NCBI RefSeq assembly: GCF_900172345.1
Contig: NZ_FWFY01000003.1
Span: 124,001-188,000 of the forward strand
Reading direction: 5' to 3'
Length of the DNA: 64,000 nucleotides
Origin: Limimaricola soesokkakensis
GTDB taxonomy: Bacteria; Pseudomonadota; Alphaproteobacteria; Rhodobacterales; Rhodobacteraceae
The stretch's first letter is position 1. Each line of letters begins with the position of its first letter. The translations under genes and the position numbers were made by a program. The notes under the pieces are model-generated. The model was not told where the DNA came from and did not search any database. It worked only from the letters and a program-made list of their open reading frames with translations. Positions 46,410 through 56,224 of the stretch are shown here, one piece after another.

Positions 46410-48188
46410 TCAGAAAGCGTCCGCCTCCAGCGCCATCACCGGCGCGGCACCGCTCTCGATCCGGGCGAGATGCATCTTCGTTGCCGGCAGCTGGCGCGCC
46501 ATGTAGTAGCGCCCCGTCGCGAGCTTGGTCTCGTAGAAGCCCCGGTCGCCGGTGCCGGCGTCGAGGCCGGCTTGCGCCGCCTTGGCCATTCTGGCCCAGG
46601 TCCAGCCCAGGCAAACATGGCCCATCAGGTGCATGAAGTCGCTGCTGCCGGCCAGCGCCGCGTTGGGATCCTTCATGCCGTTCTGCATGAAGAACATCGC
46701 GGCCTGCTGCATGTCCTTGGAGGCGGATTTCAGCGGCTCGATGAAGTCGCGCGCGAAATCGGCATCCTCCGTGTTCTCCTTGCAGAAGACCTTGATCTCC
46801 TCGATCAGGGTCATCATCGGCTTGCCGCCCTGCGCGGCGAGCTTGCGGCCCACGAGATCGAGCGCCTGGACGCCGTTGGCGCCCTCGTAGATCATCGCGA
46901 TCCGGGCATCGCGCACGAATTGCGACATGCCCCATTCCTCGATGTAGCCATGCCCGCCAAAGACCTGCTGGGCCTGCACGCACATCTCGAAGCCCTTGTC
47001 GGTGAGGAAGCCCTTGATGATCGGCGTGAGCAGCGAGATCATCGCCTCGGCCTCCGCGTCGCCCGCCTTGTGGCTGCGGTCGATTAGCATCGCGCCCCAG
47101 TAGGTGAAGGCGCGCGCCGCCTCGTTGAAGCTCTTCTGATCCATCAGCGAGCGGCGGATGTCGGGATGCACGATCAGCGGATCGGCCGGGCTGTCGGGGT
47201 TCTTGGCGCCGGTCACGGCGCGGCCCTGCAGCCGGTCCTTGGCGTAGGCGAGCGCGTTTTGGTAGGCGACTTCGGATTGCGCCCAGCCCTGCAGGCCGAC
47301 GCCGAGACGGGCCTCGTTCATCATGGTGAACATGGCGCGCATGCCCTTATGCGCCTCGCCCAGAAGATAGCCCTCGGCCTCGTCATAGTTCATGACGCAG
47401 GTGGCGTTGCCGTGGATACCCATCTTCTCTTCGAGATTGCCGCAGGCGACGCCGTTGCGCGCGCCCAGCGAGCCGTCCTCGTTCACGAGGTATTTTGGCA
47501 CGATGAACAGCGACACGCCCTTGATGCCCTCGGGGCCGCCGGGGATCTTGGCCAGCACGAGGTGGACGATGTTCTCGGCCATGTCGTGCTCGCCGGCCGA
47601 GATGAAGATCTTCTGGCCCGAGATCCTGTAGGTCCCGTCCTCCTGCGGCACTGCCTTGGTGCGCATCAGCCCGAGATCCGTGCCACAATGCGGCTCGGTC
47701 AGGTTCATCGTGCCGGTCCATTCGCAGGAGCCGAGCTTCGGCAGCCAGCGCGCCTTCTGCTCGTCGGTGCCGTGGATGTGGATCGCGCTGTAGGCGCCAT
47801 GCGTCAGGCCCTGATACATGTTCAGCGCCATGTTGGCCGAAACCATCGGCTCGTTCGCGGCGGTGTGCATCAGATAGGGCAAGCCCTGGCCGCCATATTG
47901 CTCGGCGACGTCGATCGCGGTCCAGCCGCCGTCACGGATCTGGTCGAAGGCCGCCTTGAAGCCTTCCGGCGTCCGCACCACCCCGTTTTCGAGACGGCAG
48001 CCCTGATGATCGCCGGTCAGGTTCAGCGGGGCAAGAACCCCCGAGGAGAGCTTGCCAGCCTCCTCGAGGATCGCTGCCGTGAAATCGGCGTCAAGATCCG
48101 CATAGCCCGGAATTTCCTGGCGCGAGATGTCGAGCATCTCGTGCAGGACGAACTGCATGTCGCGGATCGGCGCGGTGTAGCTTGGCAT
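46410..48188 (-). CDS. Acyl-CoA dehydrogenase (DmdC-like, C-terminal extended)
   Basis: 592-residue FAD enzyme. [17 protein letters not shown] and [15 protein letters not shown] belong to the acyl-CoA dehydrogenase core. The likely catalytic base is the Glu of [19 protein letters not shown], and a C-terminal extension (about 470-592) is typical of the long group that includes 3-methylmercaptopropionyl-CoA dehydrogenase DmdC. General fatty acyl-CoA substrates are equally possible, and no other dmd gene is in the window. It probably belongs to the regulon of the adjacent MerR protein. Confidence 0.9.
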   Translation of the reverse strand: MPSYTAPIRDMQFVLHEMLDISRQEIPGYADLDADFTAAILEEAGKLSSGVLAPLNLTGDHQGCRLENGVVRTPEGFKAAFDQIRDGGWTAIDVAEQYGGQGLPYLMHTAANEPMVSANMALNMYQGLTHGAYSAIHIHGTDEQKARWLPKLGSCEWTGTMNLTEPHCGTDLGLMRTKAVPQEDGTYRISGQKIFISAGEHDMAENIVHLVLAKIPGGPEGIKGVSLFIVPKYLVNEDGSLGARNGVACGNLEEKMGIHGNATCVMNYDEAEGYLLGEAHKGMRAMFTMMNEARLGVGLQGWAQSEVAYQNALAYAKDRLQGRAVTGAKNPDSPADPLIVHPDIRRSLMDQKSFNEAARAFTYWGAMLIDRSHKAGDAEAEAMISLLTPIIKGFLTDKGFEMCVQAQQVFGGHGYIEEWGMSQFVRDARIAMIYEGANGVQALDLVGRKLAAQGGKPMMTLIEEIKVFCKENTEDADFARDFIEPLKSASKDMQQAAMFFMQNGMKDPNAALAGSSDFMHLMGHVCLGWTWARMAKAAQAGLDAGTGDRGFYETKLATGRYYMARQLPATKMHLARIESGAAPVMALEADAF

Positions 48189-48300
48189 TCCCTGTATCTC
48201 CTCCGGCGGGCCCGAAGGCCCGGTCTGGTCCTCGTCACGCGGCCCGGGCTCCCCCGCCCGGACCGCGCAATGTCATATCGACCAGAAGAGGAGAGGGCGG

Positions 48301-48699
48301 TCAGGCCGCCGTCGCTCGTGCGCGCAGCTGGTTCAGCCGCTCCGCGCCCCATTGCATCTGTGCCTCGAGCTCCCGGATCGCCTCGTCGAGCGCGGCACGC
48401 TGCTCCTGCATCTCCCGCAGATGCCGTTCGGCCACTTCGTAGGTGCGCGCGAGCTGCACCTCCTGCTGGTCGTCGGTCTCGTAGAGATCGAGCAGTTGGC
48501 GGATCTCCTCGAGGCTGAAGCCGAAGCGCTTGCCGCGCAGGATCAGCTTGAGCCGGGCCCGGTCGCGCCGGGTGAAGAGCCGCTTCGTGCCTTCACGAAT
48601 GGGAAACAGGAGCTCCTTTGCCTCGTAGAAGCGCAATGTGCGGGGCGTCACATCGAAGCTGTCGCACATCTGGCGGATGGTCATGGTCTGGTCGGTCAT
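48301..48699 (-). CDS. MerR-family transcriptional regulator, copy 1
   Basis: 132 residues. The winged-helix MTIRQMCDSFDVTPRTLRFYEAKELLFP (about 6-33) is followed by RRDRARLKLILRGKRFGFSLEEIRQLLDLYE and a coiled-coil dimerisation helix (about 75-125). It closely resembles copy 2 at 48881-49273. The gene order suggests control of acyl-CoA catabolism, as for LiuR-like MerR proteins. A 19-base-spaced promoter with a dyad lies about 55-85 bases upstream, as expected for autoregulation by a MerR protein. Confidence 0.9.
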   Translation of the reverse strand: MTDQTMTIRQMCDSFDVTPRTLRFYEAKELLFPIREGTKRLFTRRDRARLKLILRGKRFGFSLEEIRQLLDLYETDDQQEVQLARTYEVAERHLREMQEQRAALDEAIRELEAQMQWGAERLNQLRARATAA

Positions 48700-48752
48700 T
48701 CTTTTTAACCCTCGGTGTCCGGTCAGACGATCCACCTGCGGGTTCCGAAGAG

Positions 48753-48783
48753 ACCATACAAGCAAAGGTGACGCGAACGTAAA
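48753..48783 (-). promoter_or_regulatory. MerR-type promoter/operator upstream of merR copy 1
   Basis: On the minus strand TTTACG (48783-48778) and TATGGT (48758-48753) are 19 bases apart, the long spacing of MerR-controlled promoters. The sequence TTTACGTTCGCGTCA (48783-48769) is an imperfect dyad similar to the ACGT-containing LiuR-type sites. Assignment is inferred from the pattern only. Confidence 0.45.
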
Positions 48784-48880
48784 CATGACGCCACGTCAGA
48801 GGCCGAATGACGAAAGGTCAAGAAAAATGTGACCCTTGGGAAGCAATTTTGTTCTCTTGGTCAAATTTTCCGATTCTCCC

Positions 48881-49273
48881 TCAGGTTGACGGCTCTTGTT
48901 TCGTTCCATTGAGGGATGCAGAAGATTCGTCCCGAAGGCGGCGCAGATCGGCGATGGTCTGTTCCAGCTCGCGCCGCTGCCCTTCGAGCACCTCGAGCTG
49001 CCGGTCGGCCATGCCGACCCAGACCTCCATCTGCGCACGGGTGCCCTCGGTCTCGTAGATCATGAGGAACTGGCGGATCTCTTCGAGCGAAAAGCCGAAG
49101 CGCCGGCCCCGCAGGATCAGCGTCATCCGCGCGATCTCCCGCGGGCCGTAAAAGCGCGAGCGGCCCTCCTTCTCGGGGGAGAGCAACTCGATGTATTCGT
49201 AGTAGCGCAAGGTCCGGGGGGTCACCTCGAAGCGATCGCACATTTCTTTGAAAGTCAGGGGGGTATCGGACAT
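48881..49273 (-). CDS. MerR-family transcriptional regulator, copy 2
   Basis: 130 residues. LTFKEMCDRFEVTPRTLRYYEYIELLSPEKEG is the MerR DNA-binding region (residues 7-38), then MTLILRGRRFGFSLEEIRQFL and a coiled coil (about 75-115). It is clearly paralogous to copy 1, transcribed in the same direction and separated by about 180 bases, but the effector tails differ. No metal-binding Cys are present, so it senses an organic ligand, plausibly an acyl-CoA. It is divergent from the two thioesterase genes. Confidence 0.9.
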   Translation of the reverse strand: MSDTPLTFKEMCDRFEVTPRTLRYYEYIELLSPEKEGRSRFYGPREIARMTLILRGRRFGFSLEEIRQFLMIYETEGTRAQMEVWVGMADRQLEVLEGQRRELEQTIADLRRLRDESSASLNGTKQEPST

Positions 49274-49390
49274 ATCGGCGCTCCTTCGGGCGAACTCTAG
49301 GCCCGGGATGCCGTGACGACAACACGGCTTCAAGCCTTCTCGCGACGAGATAACGCTTGCGGGAGCCATTCGGATCGCCAAGCTGACGCC

Positions 49391-49834
49391 ATGACATCCG
49401 ATCCCGACAAAGAGCTCGTCCGAGCCCAGCAATTCATCGACGCTTTGCCGCATGCGCAGGCCCTCGGAATGCGCATCAACGCGTTGGGTGACGGCCATGC
49501 CGCGATCTCGATGCCCTATGACACGCGGCTGGTCGGCGATCCGGAAACCGGGGTGATCCATGGCGGCGCGGTCTCGGCGCTGATGGACACCTGCGCCGGG
49601 GCGGCGGTGATGTCGCACCCCTCGGCCCCGCTGAGCACCGCAACGCTGGACCTGCGGATCGACTACATGCGCCCCGCGACGCCGGGCCAGTCGATCACCG
49701 CGCGGGCCGAGTGCTGGCACGTGACCCGCTCAGTCGCCTTCGTGAGGGCGGTGGCGACGGACGAGGACGAAGACCGCCCCGTCGCCACCGCGACCGGCGC
49801 CTTCACCCTCGAAAACAGGAAGACGCAGCCATGA
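49391..49834 (+). CDS. PaaI-family thioesterase 1
   Basis: 147-residue hotdog-fold protein. [20 protein letters not shown] is the PaaI/4-hydroxybenzoyl-CoA thioesterase motif (HGG plus Asp), and [12 protein letters not shown] is the typical central strand. It hydrolyses some acyl- or aryl-CoA, releasing CoA; the exact substrate is unknown. Its stop overlaps the start of the second thioesterase gene. The location near beta-oxidation genes fits CoA recycling. Confidence 0.88.
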   Translation: MTSDPDKELVRAQQFIDALPHAQALGMRINALGDGHAAISMPYDTRLVGDPETGVIHGGAVSALMDTCAGAAVMSHPSAPLSTATLDLRIDYMRPATPGQSITARAECWHVTRSVAFVRAVATDEDEDRPVATATGAFTLENRKTQP

Positions 49835-50337
49835 GCCGACCGCGCCCCGAACCCGTCCAGGTCATCAAGACCCGCCGCGACGGCGCGCTGGAGCGGCTGG
49901 TGGGCGGCGTGCCCTACATCGCCTTCCTGGGCATCCGCTTCGAACGCCATGGCGACGAGCTGACCGCCGTGCTGCCCTATGCTGATCGGTTGATCGGCAA
50001 CCCGATGCTGCCGGCGCTGCATGGCGGCGCCACGGCGGCGTTCCTCGAGACCACCGCCATCGTCGAGTTGGCCTGGGCCCGGATGTGGGGGTTGATCGAG
50101 GCCGGCACGCCGGAGGCGCAGGCCGAGGCCGAGGCCCGGCCGAACTGGCCGCGCACCATCGATCTCACGGTCGACTACCTGCGCTCCGGCCTGCCGCGCG
50201 ACGCCTATGCGCGGGCCCGGATCAACCGCTCCGGTCGGCGCTATGCCAGCGTCCATGTCGAGGCCTGGCAGGACAATCGCTCGCGGCTCTTCGCACAGGC
50301 GACGGGACATTTCTTGATGCCGGGGCTGGATGGCTGA
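49831..50337 (+). CDS. PaaI-family thioesterase 2
   Basis: 168-residue hotdog-fold protein paralogous to the preceding one ([34 protein letters not shown]). It carries an insertion of about 20 Ala/Glu-rich residues ([20 protein letters not shown]) between helix and strand. The acidic catalytic residue is Glu in FLETT rather than Asp. It overlaps the upstream gene by four bases and the MATE gene by eight (ATGGCTGA), so the three are coupled. Confidence 0.87.
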   Translation: MSRPRPEPVQVIKTRRDGALERLVGGVPYIAFLGIRFERHGDELTAVLPYADRLIGNPMLPALHGGATAAFLETTAIVELAWARMWGLIEAGTPEAQAEAEARPNWPRTIDLTVDYLRSGLPRDAYARARINRSGRRYASVHVEAWQDNRSRLFAQATGHFLMPGLDG

Positions 50338-51661
50338 GACCGCCACGACCGCGCCGCGCGCGCCGCTGACGCATCGGCGTGTCCTGAAGATCGCGCTGCC
50401 GATCGTATTGTCGAACGCCACGGTGCCGATCCTCGGCGCAGTCGACACCGGCGTGGTGGGGCAGATGGGCGCCGCTGCCCCGATCGGCGCGGTCGGCATC
50501 GGCGCGGTGGTCCTCTCGGCGATCTACTGGATCTTCGGCTTCTTGCGCATGGGCACGACCGGGCTCGCCGCGCAGGCGCTGGGCCGGGGCGAAGGGGCGG
50601 AAGTCGCGGCGCTTCTGAGCCGCGCGCTGCTCATCGCCTTTGCCGCGGGGGCCGGGATCATCCTGCTGCAGGCGCCGATTTTCGCCCTGTCCTTCACCCT
50701 CGCGCCCGCCAGTGCCGAAGTCGAGACGTTGGCGCGCGACTACCTCGCGATCCGGGTGTGGTCGGCTCCGGCGGCGATCGCGATCTACGGCCTCACCGGC
50801 TGGCTGATCGCGCAGGAGCGCACCAGCGCGGTGCTGGTGCTGCAGCTGTGGATGAACGGCGTCAACATCGCGCTCGACCTGTGGTTCGTGCTGGGGCTGG
50901 GCTGGGGCGTGCCCGGCGTCGCGACGGCCACCTTCCTGGCCGAATGGTCGGGTCTCGCTCTGGGCCTCTGGCTGTGTCGCGACGCCTTTCGCAACACCGC
51001 ATGGCGCGACCGGGCGCGCGTGTTCGACGCGGCCCGGCTGCGACACGTGGCGGCGGTGAACACCGACATCCTGATCCGCTCGGTGCTGCTGCAATCGATC
51101 ATCATCAGCTTCCTGTTCTGGGGCGCGTCCTTCGGTGACGTGCCTCTCGCCGCGAACCAGGTGCTGCTGCAATTCCTCAACATCACTGCCTTCGCGCTCG
51201 ACGGGTTCGCCTTCGCGGCCGAGGCGCTGGTGGGGCAGGCGATGGGCGCGCGCGCGGCTCTCAGGCTCAGGCGCGCGGCGATCCTGCCTTCGATCCAGGG
51301 CGGCGCGGTCAGCCTCGTTCTGGCGGCAGGGTTCGCGATCTTCGGACCCGCCATCATCGACACCATGACCACCGCGCCCGAGGTGCGGGCGGCGGCGCGC
51401 GACTTCCTGCCCTGGATGGTGGCGACGCCGCTGTTCGGGCTGATCCCTTGGATGCTCGACGGGATCTTCATCGGCGCCACCCGAAGCCGCGACATGCGCA
51501 ACATGATGGTGTTGTCGGCGGCGATCTATTTTGCCGCCGCCATTCCGCTCACCGCGGCCTTCGGCAATCACGGCCTTTGGGCCGCGATGTTGGTGAGCTA
51601 CGTGGCGCGCGGCGCGACATTGGCCGCGCGCTATCCCGCTCTCGAACGCGCCGCCGCCTAG
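50330..51661 (+). CDS. MATE-family efflux transporter (DinF-like)
   Basis: 443 residues with twelve hydrophobic segments arranged as two related halves. [23 protein letters not shown] is the MATE N-terminal helix with the conserved Pro, and [20 protein letters not shown]-like residues mark the second half; the overall pattern is the DinF/NorM-DinF branch. It exports drugs or metabolites with Na+ or H+; the substrate is unknown. Its TAG stop and the TAG of the convergent pyrD share the palindrome CTAG at 51658-51661. Confidence 0.92.
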   Translation: MAETATTAPRAPLTHRRVLKIALPIVLSNATVPILGAVDTGVVGQMGAAAPIGAVGIGAVVLSAIYWIFGFLRMGTTGLAAQALGRGEGAEVAALLSRALLIAFAAGAGIILLQAPIFALSFTLAPASAEVETLARDYLAIRVWSAPAAIAIYGLTGWLIAQERTSAVLVLQLWMNGVNIALDLWFVLGLGWGVPGVATATFLAEWSGLALGLWLCRDAFRNTAWRDRARVFDAARLRHVAAVNTDILIRSVLLQSIIISFLFWGASFGDVPLAANQVLLQFLNITAFALDGFAFAAEALVGQAMGARAALRLRRAAILPSIQGGAVSLVLAAGFAIFGPAIIDTMTTAPEVRAAARDFLPWMVATPLFGLIPWMLDGIFIGATRSRDMRNMMVLSAAIYFAAAIPLTAAFGNHGLWAAMLVSYVARGATLAARYPALERAAA

Positions 51662-52707
51662 AGCCAGTCGGCCCGGCCGGTGCCGACGGCCTCGGAGACG
51701 TTGGCGAAGCCGTCGCGCTCCAACAGCCGGTCGAGCCCGCGCGCGATCTCGCCCGCGAGGCTGACGCCGCCATAGACCAGCGCGGTGTAGAGCTGCACGG
51801 CCGAGGCCCCTGCGCGGATCTTCTCATAGGCCTGCTCGGCCGAGCCGACGCCACCGACGCCGATCAGCGGCAGAGCGGTGAGCGAGGACAGACGCGCCAG
51901 AACTCGCGTCGATTTCTCGAACAGCGGCTGGCCCGACATGCCGCCCATGTTGTCCTTCTGGGGATCGCTCAGCCCCTCGCGCGACAGGGTGGTGTTGGTC
52001 GCGACGATGGCCGACACGCCTGTCTCCTCGGCCACCCGCGCCACGTCCTCGATCTCGGCCTCCGAAAGGTCGGGTGCGATCTTGAGAAAGACGGGCAGAG
52101 GCCGCGACAGCCCGGCATTGGCCGTCATTACCCCTACGAGTAGCGCCGAAAGCGCGGCGCGGCCCTGCAGGTCGCGCAGCTTCTCGGTGTTGGGCGAGGA
52201 GACGTTGACGGTGGCGAAGTCGAGATGCGGGCCGCAGCGCTTCAGCACCGTCGCGAAATCGGCCGCCCGGTCTTCGCTGTCCTTGTTGGCGCCGAGATTG
52301 AGGCCGATGACACCACGCGGCCGCTGCTCCAGCCGTGCGGCGATGGCCTCCATGCCCTCGTTATTGAAGCCGAAGCGGTTGATCGCGGCGCGGTCGGCCT
52401 TGAGCCGCCACAGGCGCGGGCGCGGGTTGCCCTCCTGCGGGCGCGGCGTCGCGGCGCCGACCTCGACGAAACCGAAGCCGGTCTTCGCCAGCGCATCGAG
52501 CGCCACCGCGTTCTTGTCGAACCCCGCCGCCAGCCCGACCGGGTTGGGCAGGTCGAGCCCGGCCAGATGGGTCCTGAGACGGGCGCTCGTCACCGGTCCG
52601 CCCTTGGGCCCGAGTCCTGCATTCAACGCCTTGAGCGCCAGCCCGTGCCCGGTTTCGGGGTCGATCCAGTGCAGTGCGGCGAGGCCCAGCTTTTCCAGCG
52701 CGCTCAT
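51658..52707 (-). CDS. pyrD: Dihydroorotate dehydrogenase (quinone), class 2
   Basis: 349 residues. FMN enzyme of pyrimidine synthesis that passes electrons to quinone at the inner membrane. The N-terminal helices [25 protein letters not shown] (residues 1-25) are the class 2 membrane-association region. [12 protein letters not shown] and [10 protein letters not shown] bind FMN, and [15 protein letters not shown] holds the class 2 catalytic Ser. The start ATG overlaps the stop of the DUF952 gene. Confidence 0.95.
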   Translation of the reverse strand: MSALEKLGLAALHWIDPETGHGLALKALNAGLGPKGGPVTSARLRTHLAGLDLPNPVGLAAGFDKNAVALDALAKTGFGFVEVGAATPRPQEGNPRPRLWRLKADRAAINRFGFNNEGMEAIAARLEQRPRGVIGLNLGANKDSEDRAADFATVLKRCGPHLDFATVNVSSPNTEKLRDLQGRAALSALLVGVMTANAGLSRPLPVFLKIAPDLSEAEIEDVARVAEETGVSAIVATNTTLSREGLSDPQKDNMGGMSGQPLFEKSTRVLARLSSLTALPLIGVGGVGSAEQAYEKIRAGASAVQLYTALVYGGVSLAGEIARGLDRLLERDGFANVSEAVGTGRADWL

Positions 52708-53042
52708 GTCATCTCCTCCGGAAACTCGTGACGCCCGCCTGCTAGCGGCAGCTTCTTCGACCAGACCACTTCGGACCGTTTCAGCGCCCGGTAGAGATGC
52801 GGGAAAAGCTGGCCGCCGCGCGACGGCTCCCAGCGCAGATCGTCGCCCAGCGCCCCGGCGTCGATGGCCGCCAGCACCAGCCCGTCCTCGCCCGCGAAAT
52901 GCTTCGCGGCGGTTTCGGACGCCTGCACGGCAGTGGAGAAATGGATGTAGCCATCGGCGAGGTCGACGGGGGCGCCGCGGGTTTCCCCCGCGAGGTCCAG
53001 ATCTGCCCATTCGGAGGCGCGAAATATCTTGTAGATCAGCAT
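52704..53042 (-). CDS. DUF952 family protein
   Basis: 112 residues. YKIFRASEW at the start, [20 protein letters not shown] in the middle and [23 protein letters not shown] match DUF952, a small domain of unknown role. It is coupled to pyrD by a four-base overlap; the association of DUF952 with pyrD is common in Rhodobacteraceae. No enzymatic motif is recognised. Confidence 0.88.
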   Translation of the reverse strand: MLIYKIFRASEWADLDLAGETRGAPVDLADGYIHFSTAVQASETAAKHFAGEDGLVLAAIDAGALGDDLRWEPSRGGQLFPHLYRALKRSEVVWSKKLPLAGGRHEFPEEMT

Positions 53043-53094
53043 GAGCGTTCCATGGCCGCGCCCCGCCGCGACGTCAAGCGCCGCCATCGTTCCC

Positions 53095-53112
53095 CTGTCA
53101 TCCGCCTGACAT
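53095..53112 (+). promoter_or_regulatory. Pho box upstream of the 5'-nucleotidase gene
   Basis: Two direct 7-base repeats, CTGTCAT and CTGACAT, are separated by CCGC (11-base period), matching the PhoB consensus CTGTCAT-N4-CTGTCAT at 13 of 14 positions. The box ends 90 bases before the start codon of a secreted 5'-nucleotidase, a classical phosphate-starvation target. Confidence 0.75.
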
Positions 53113-53202
53113 GCCGCTAGGGCAGGACGCAGACGGCTTTGACAGATGCGCCGGGCATGGCGCAGGCTCGCAACCATAACGAAACCGACAGGGACGTCAT
53201 CG

Positions 53203-54768
53203 ATGAAACTCGGACTCTTCGGCGGCACCGCCGCTCTCGCGCTCGCCGCCGGTGCCGCGCAGGCGGAATACTCGCTCACGATCCTGCACACCAACGATTT
53301 CCACGACCGTTACGAGCCGATCTCGGCTTTTGATTCAACCTGCGCGCCCGAAGACAACGAGGCCGGCGAATGCTTCGGCGGCGTGGCCCGGCTCGTCACC
53401 GCGCTGCAGGAGGCGCGCAATCGTGCCGACAATGGCAACCTGCTTCTCGTCGATGGCGGCGACCAGTTCCAGGGCACGCTGTTCTACACCTATTACAAGG
53501 GCGAGATGACGGCCGAGTTCATGAACCAGCTCGGCTATGACGCGATGACCGTCGGCAATCACGAGTTCGACGACGGCCCTGAGGTTCTGCGCGCTTTCAT
53601 CGACAAGGTCGAGTTCCCGGTGCTGATGTCGAACGCCGACGTCTCGGGCGAGGAGCAACTGGCCGACGCGATCCAGAAATCCACCGTGATCGAGCGCGGC
53701 GGCGAGAGGATCGGCCTGATCGGCCTGACGCCCGAGGACACGCATGAGCTGGCCAGCCCGGGTGAGAACGTCACGTTCTCCGACCCGGTCGCGGCGGTGC
53801 AGGCGGAAGTCGACCGGCTGACCGAAGAGGGCGTGAACAAGATCGTCGTGCTGAGCCATTCCGGCTTCGAGACCGACAAGCGCGTGGCCGAGGAGACCAC
53901 TGGCGTCGACGTGATCGTCGGCGGCCATTCCAACACGCTGCTGTCGAACACCCAGGAGGACGCGGTCGACGTCTATCCGGTGATGGTCGGCGACACCGCC
54001 ATCGTGCAGGCCTATGCCTATGGCAAGTTCTTGGGCGAGTTGAACGTGACCTTCGACGACGAGGGCGTCATCACCGAGGCCGCGGGAGAACCGATCCTGA
54101 TCGACGGCAAGGTGGCCGAGGATCAGGCGGCGGTCGACCGTGTCTCCGAGCTGGCAAAGCCGCTCGACGAGATCCGCAACCGCGTCGTCGCCAGCACCAC
54201 CGCGCCGATCGAGGGGAACCGCGATGTTTGCCGCGCCATGGAGTGCGAGATGGGCAACCTCGTGGCCGACGCCATGCTCGACCGCGTGGCCGATCAGGGC
54301 ATCCAGATCGCCATCGCCAACTCCGGCGGCCTGCGCGCCTCGATCGATGCGGGCGAGGTGACGATGGGCGAAGTGCTGACCGTGCTGCCGTTCCAGAACA
54401 CGCTCTCGACCTTCCAGGTGTCGGGCGCGACATTGCTCGAGGCGCTCGAGAACGGCGTGAGTCAGATCGAGGAGGGCGCGGGCCGCTTCCCGCAGGTTGC
54501 GGGCATGAGCCTTGCGGTCGATCCCGCCGCCGAAGCCGGTAGCCGGATTTCGGACGTGATGGTGGATGGCGAGCCGCTTGACCCCGAGGCGACCTATGGC
54601 GTGGTGTCGAACAACTACGTGCGCAATGGCGGCGACGGCTACGCGATGTTCGTCGATGCCGAGAATGCCTATGACTACGGCCCCGATCTCGCCGACGTAA
54701 CCGCCGAGTACATGGCGGCGCAGGGCGACTACAAGCCCTACACGGATGGGCGGATCACCATGAAGTAA
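53203..54768 (+). CDS. Secreted 5'-nucleotidase / UshA-like metallophosphatase
   Basis: 521 residues with a signal peptide (1-22, ending AAGAAQA). The calcineurin-like N-terminal domain carries ILHTNDFHDRY, LVDGGDQFQG, TVGNHEFDDG, LSHSGF and IVGGHSN, the full dinuclear metal set. The C-terminal 5'-nucleotidase domain has NSGGLRASIDAGEVT, VLPFQNTLST and SNNYVRNGGDGYAMF for substrate binding. It would release phosphate and nucleosides from extracellular nucleotides in the periplasm, and the nucleosides can feed the cdd-deo operon. A Pho box lies upstream and a strong terminator follows. Confidence 0.93.
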   Translation: MKLGLFGGTAALALAAGAAQAEYSLTILHTNDFHDRYEPISAFDSTCAPEDNEAGECFGGVARLVTALQEARNRADNGNLLLVDGGDQFQGTLFYTYYKGEMTAEFMNQLGYDAMTVGNHEFDDGPEVLRAFIDKVEFPVLMSNADVSGEEQLADAIQKSTVIERGGERIGLIGLTPEDTHELASPGENVTFSDPVAAVQAEVDRLTEEGVNKIVVLSHSGFETDKRVAEETTGVDVIVGGHSNTLLSNTQEDAVDVYPVMVGDTAIVQAYAYGKFLGELNVTFDDEGVITEAAGEPILIDGKVAEDQAAVDRVSELAKPLDEIRNRVVASTTAPIEGNRDVCRAMECEMGNLVADAMLDRVADQGIQIAIANSGGLRASIDAGEVTMGEVLTVLPFQNTLSTFQVSGATLLEALENGVSQIEEGAGRFPQVAGMSLAVDPAAEAGSRISDVMVDGEPLDPEATYGVVSNNYVRNGGDGYAMFVDAENAYDYGPDLADVTAEYMAAQGDYKPYTDGRITMK

Positions 54769-54792
54769 CTCATCCGGAAGGATGAAACGAAG

Positions 54793-54823
54793 GCGCGCGC
54801 CGGGGCACCGGCGCGCGCTTTTT
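54793..54823 (+). terminator. Rho-independent terminator of the 5'-nucleotidase gene
   Basis: Perfect 11-pair stem GCGCGCGCCGG/CCGGCGCGCGC with loop GGCA followed by TTTTT, 24 bases after the stop codon. The strongest terminator in the window. From here to 55052 (about 230 bases) no gene is seen. Confidence 0.92.
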
Positions 54824-55052
54824 CGTCGATACGGGCGATTGCGATGTTAGCTGTCTCGCGCTTCAGCCATGTAGCGCCGCAGGTGCGGTCCTCGCGTCTA
54901 GGCGAGGCTTGGGCTCTCGAACACAAGAACGCTTCGCTGCCGTCGGTCAGGAATCGAGGCCAAGTGCGGTCGCGCTCCAATGGGCGACCGAGGCAGACCC
55001 ACCACTTCTCGAAGCGGCGCGCTGGGCTTTCCGCGAACTGTCCGCTGTCCGT

Positions 55053-55334
55053 TTACCGGTCCGAAAGGTAGTCCTCGGATACGTAGCCCGTGATGCCAGG
55101 CGCATCGGCGAGCGATACGCGGCACCACAGCTGCCCCACCTCGGTCACGCAGTTGCGCCTGAGAAGCCGGGTGCCGTCGGGCAGGCCAAGGATCACGTTG
55201 TAGTCGAGCCCCGGTCCCCCGCGCAGCTTCAAAAGCTCGTCGGGGCCGGCGCCTTCGACCACCGTCCGGCTTCCGGACGCGGCGCAGCCCGAAACGAGCA
55301 TCAGCATGAGTGTTGCGGCGATGGCAGGGCGCAT
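55053..55334 (-). CDS. Lipoprotein with bacterial SH3-like domain
   Basis: 93 residues. The hydrophobic leader ends in the lipobox VSGC with Cys17. The mature part LLKLRGGPGLDYNVILGLPDGTRLLRRNCVTEVGQLWCRVSL...GITGYVSEDYL is a single SH3_3 domain (residues 35-90), with two Cys that may pair. Such domains bind peptidoglycan or peptides in the envelope. No partner gene is adjacent. Confidence 0.85.
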   Translation of the reverse strand: MRPAIAATLMLMLVSGCAASGSRTVVEGAGPDELLKLRGGPGLDYNVILGLPDGTRLLRRNCVTEVGQLWCRVSLADAPGITGYVSEDYLSDR

Positions 55335-55517
55335 GAGCTGACCTCGGTTGTTTCCGTCTCGGTGCCCTTTTGGCAGCCCGACGGTTGCGAGTGAAGCCCG
55401 AACTCTCGCGGTCGCGGCGGGTCGGAAGCTTCGCGCCGATACGGGATTTCATGCCGATGGCTACCTTATCGGGCCTCATCGATGCTATGTCGGAGCGGAG
55501 CGACAGGAGCCCTCATA

Positions 55518-56180
55518 ATGTGCGGACGCATGGCCATCACGCTGCCCCATGACGCCATGGCGCAGATATTCGGCGCCACCCCAGCCAATGACCTGCCGGA
55601 TGTGCCGAACTACAATGTCTGCCCGACCGTGCAGGTGCATTCCGTCACCTCTGACGGGGACAGCCGCCGCCTGCGCCCGATGCGCTGGGGCTTCATCCCG
55701 CATTGGTACAAGACGCTGACCGACGGGCCGCTGCTGATCAATGCCCGCGCCGAGACGGTTGCCGAGAAGCCTGCGTTTCGGGCGGCGGTGCGCGAACGGC
55801 GCTGCCTGATCCCGGCCTCGGGCTTCTACGAATGGACCGTGGACGAAGACGGCAACAAGCTGCCTTGGTTCATCCACCGCGAGGATGGCGATCCGCTGGC
55901 TTTCGCCGGGCTCTGGCAGGGCTGGGAGCGGGAAGGGGAAAGCTTCGTCACCTGCGCCGTCGTCACCACCGGCGCGACCGGGCGGATGCGCAACATCCAC
56001 AGCCGCATGCCGGTGGTGCTGGAGCCCGGGGACTGGCCGCTTTGGCTTGGCGAGGCGGGGCATGGCGCCGCCGTTCTGATGAAGCCGAACCCCGAGGTGC
56101 TGGCTTTTCACCGGGTCGATCCGAAGGTCAATTCGAACCGGGCCAGCGGCCCGGAACTGATCGAACCGATTGACGTCTAG
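55518..56180 (+). CDS. SOS response-associated peptidase (YedK/HMCES family)
   Basis: 220 residues starting MCGR, where Cys2 forms a stable thiazolidine crosslink with abasic sites in single-stranded DNA after removal of Met1. YNVCPTVQV, MRWGFIPHWYKT, LINARAETVAEKPAFR (Asn and Arg of the active site), ASGFYEW (Glu) and IHSRMPVVL (His) complete the SRAP motif set. Despite the family name, no LexA-type box is seen before this gene. AGGAG lies upstream of the ATG. Confidence 0.94.
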   Translation: MCGRMAITLPHDAMAQIFGATPANDLPDVPNYNVCPTVQVHSVTSDGDSRRLRPMRWGFIPHWYKTLTDGPLLINARAETVAEKPAFRAAVRERRCLIPASGFYEWTVDEDGNKLPWFIHREDGDPLAFAGLWQGWEREGESFVTCAVVTTGATGRMRNIHSRMPVVLEPGDWPLWLGEAGHGAAVLMKPNPEVLAFHRVDPKVNSNRASGPELIEPIDV

Positions 56181-56224
56181 GCCGTCTTGAAGCCTCCCGC
56201 GCGAGCCGCTATCAAGGCCCCGAA

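Noticed and set aside
46410-48188. DMSP demethylation locus (dmdC)
   Set aside because: The dehydrogenase belongs to the same long subgroup, but dmdA, dmdB and dmdD are absent from the window and many paralogues have other acyl-CoA substrates.
54824-55052. About 230 bases between the 5'-nucleotidase terminator and the SH3 lipoprotein, with open frames on both strands
   Set aside because: The frames lack ribosome-binding sites, domain similarity and plausible codon use; nothing supports a gene or RNA here.
55335-55517. LexA box expected before the SRAP/YedK gene
   Set aside because: No GTTC-N7-GTTC or GAAC-N7-GAAC was found in the upstream region, so SOS control is not supported here despite the family name.
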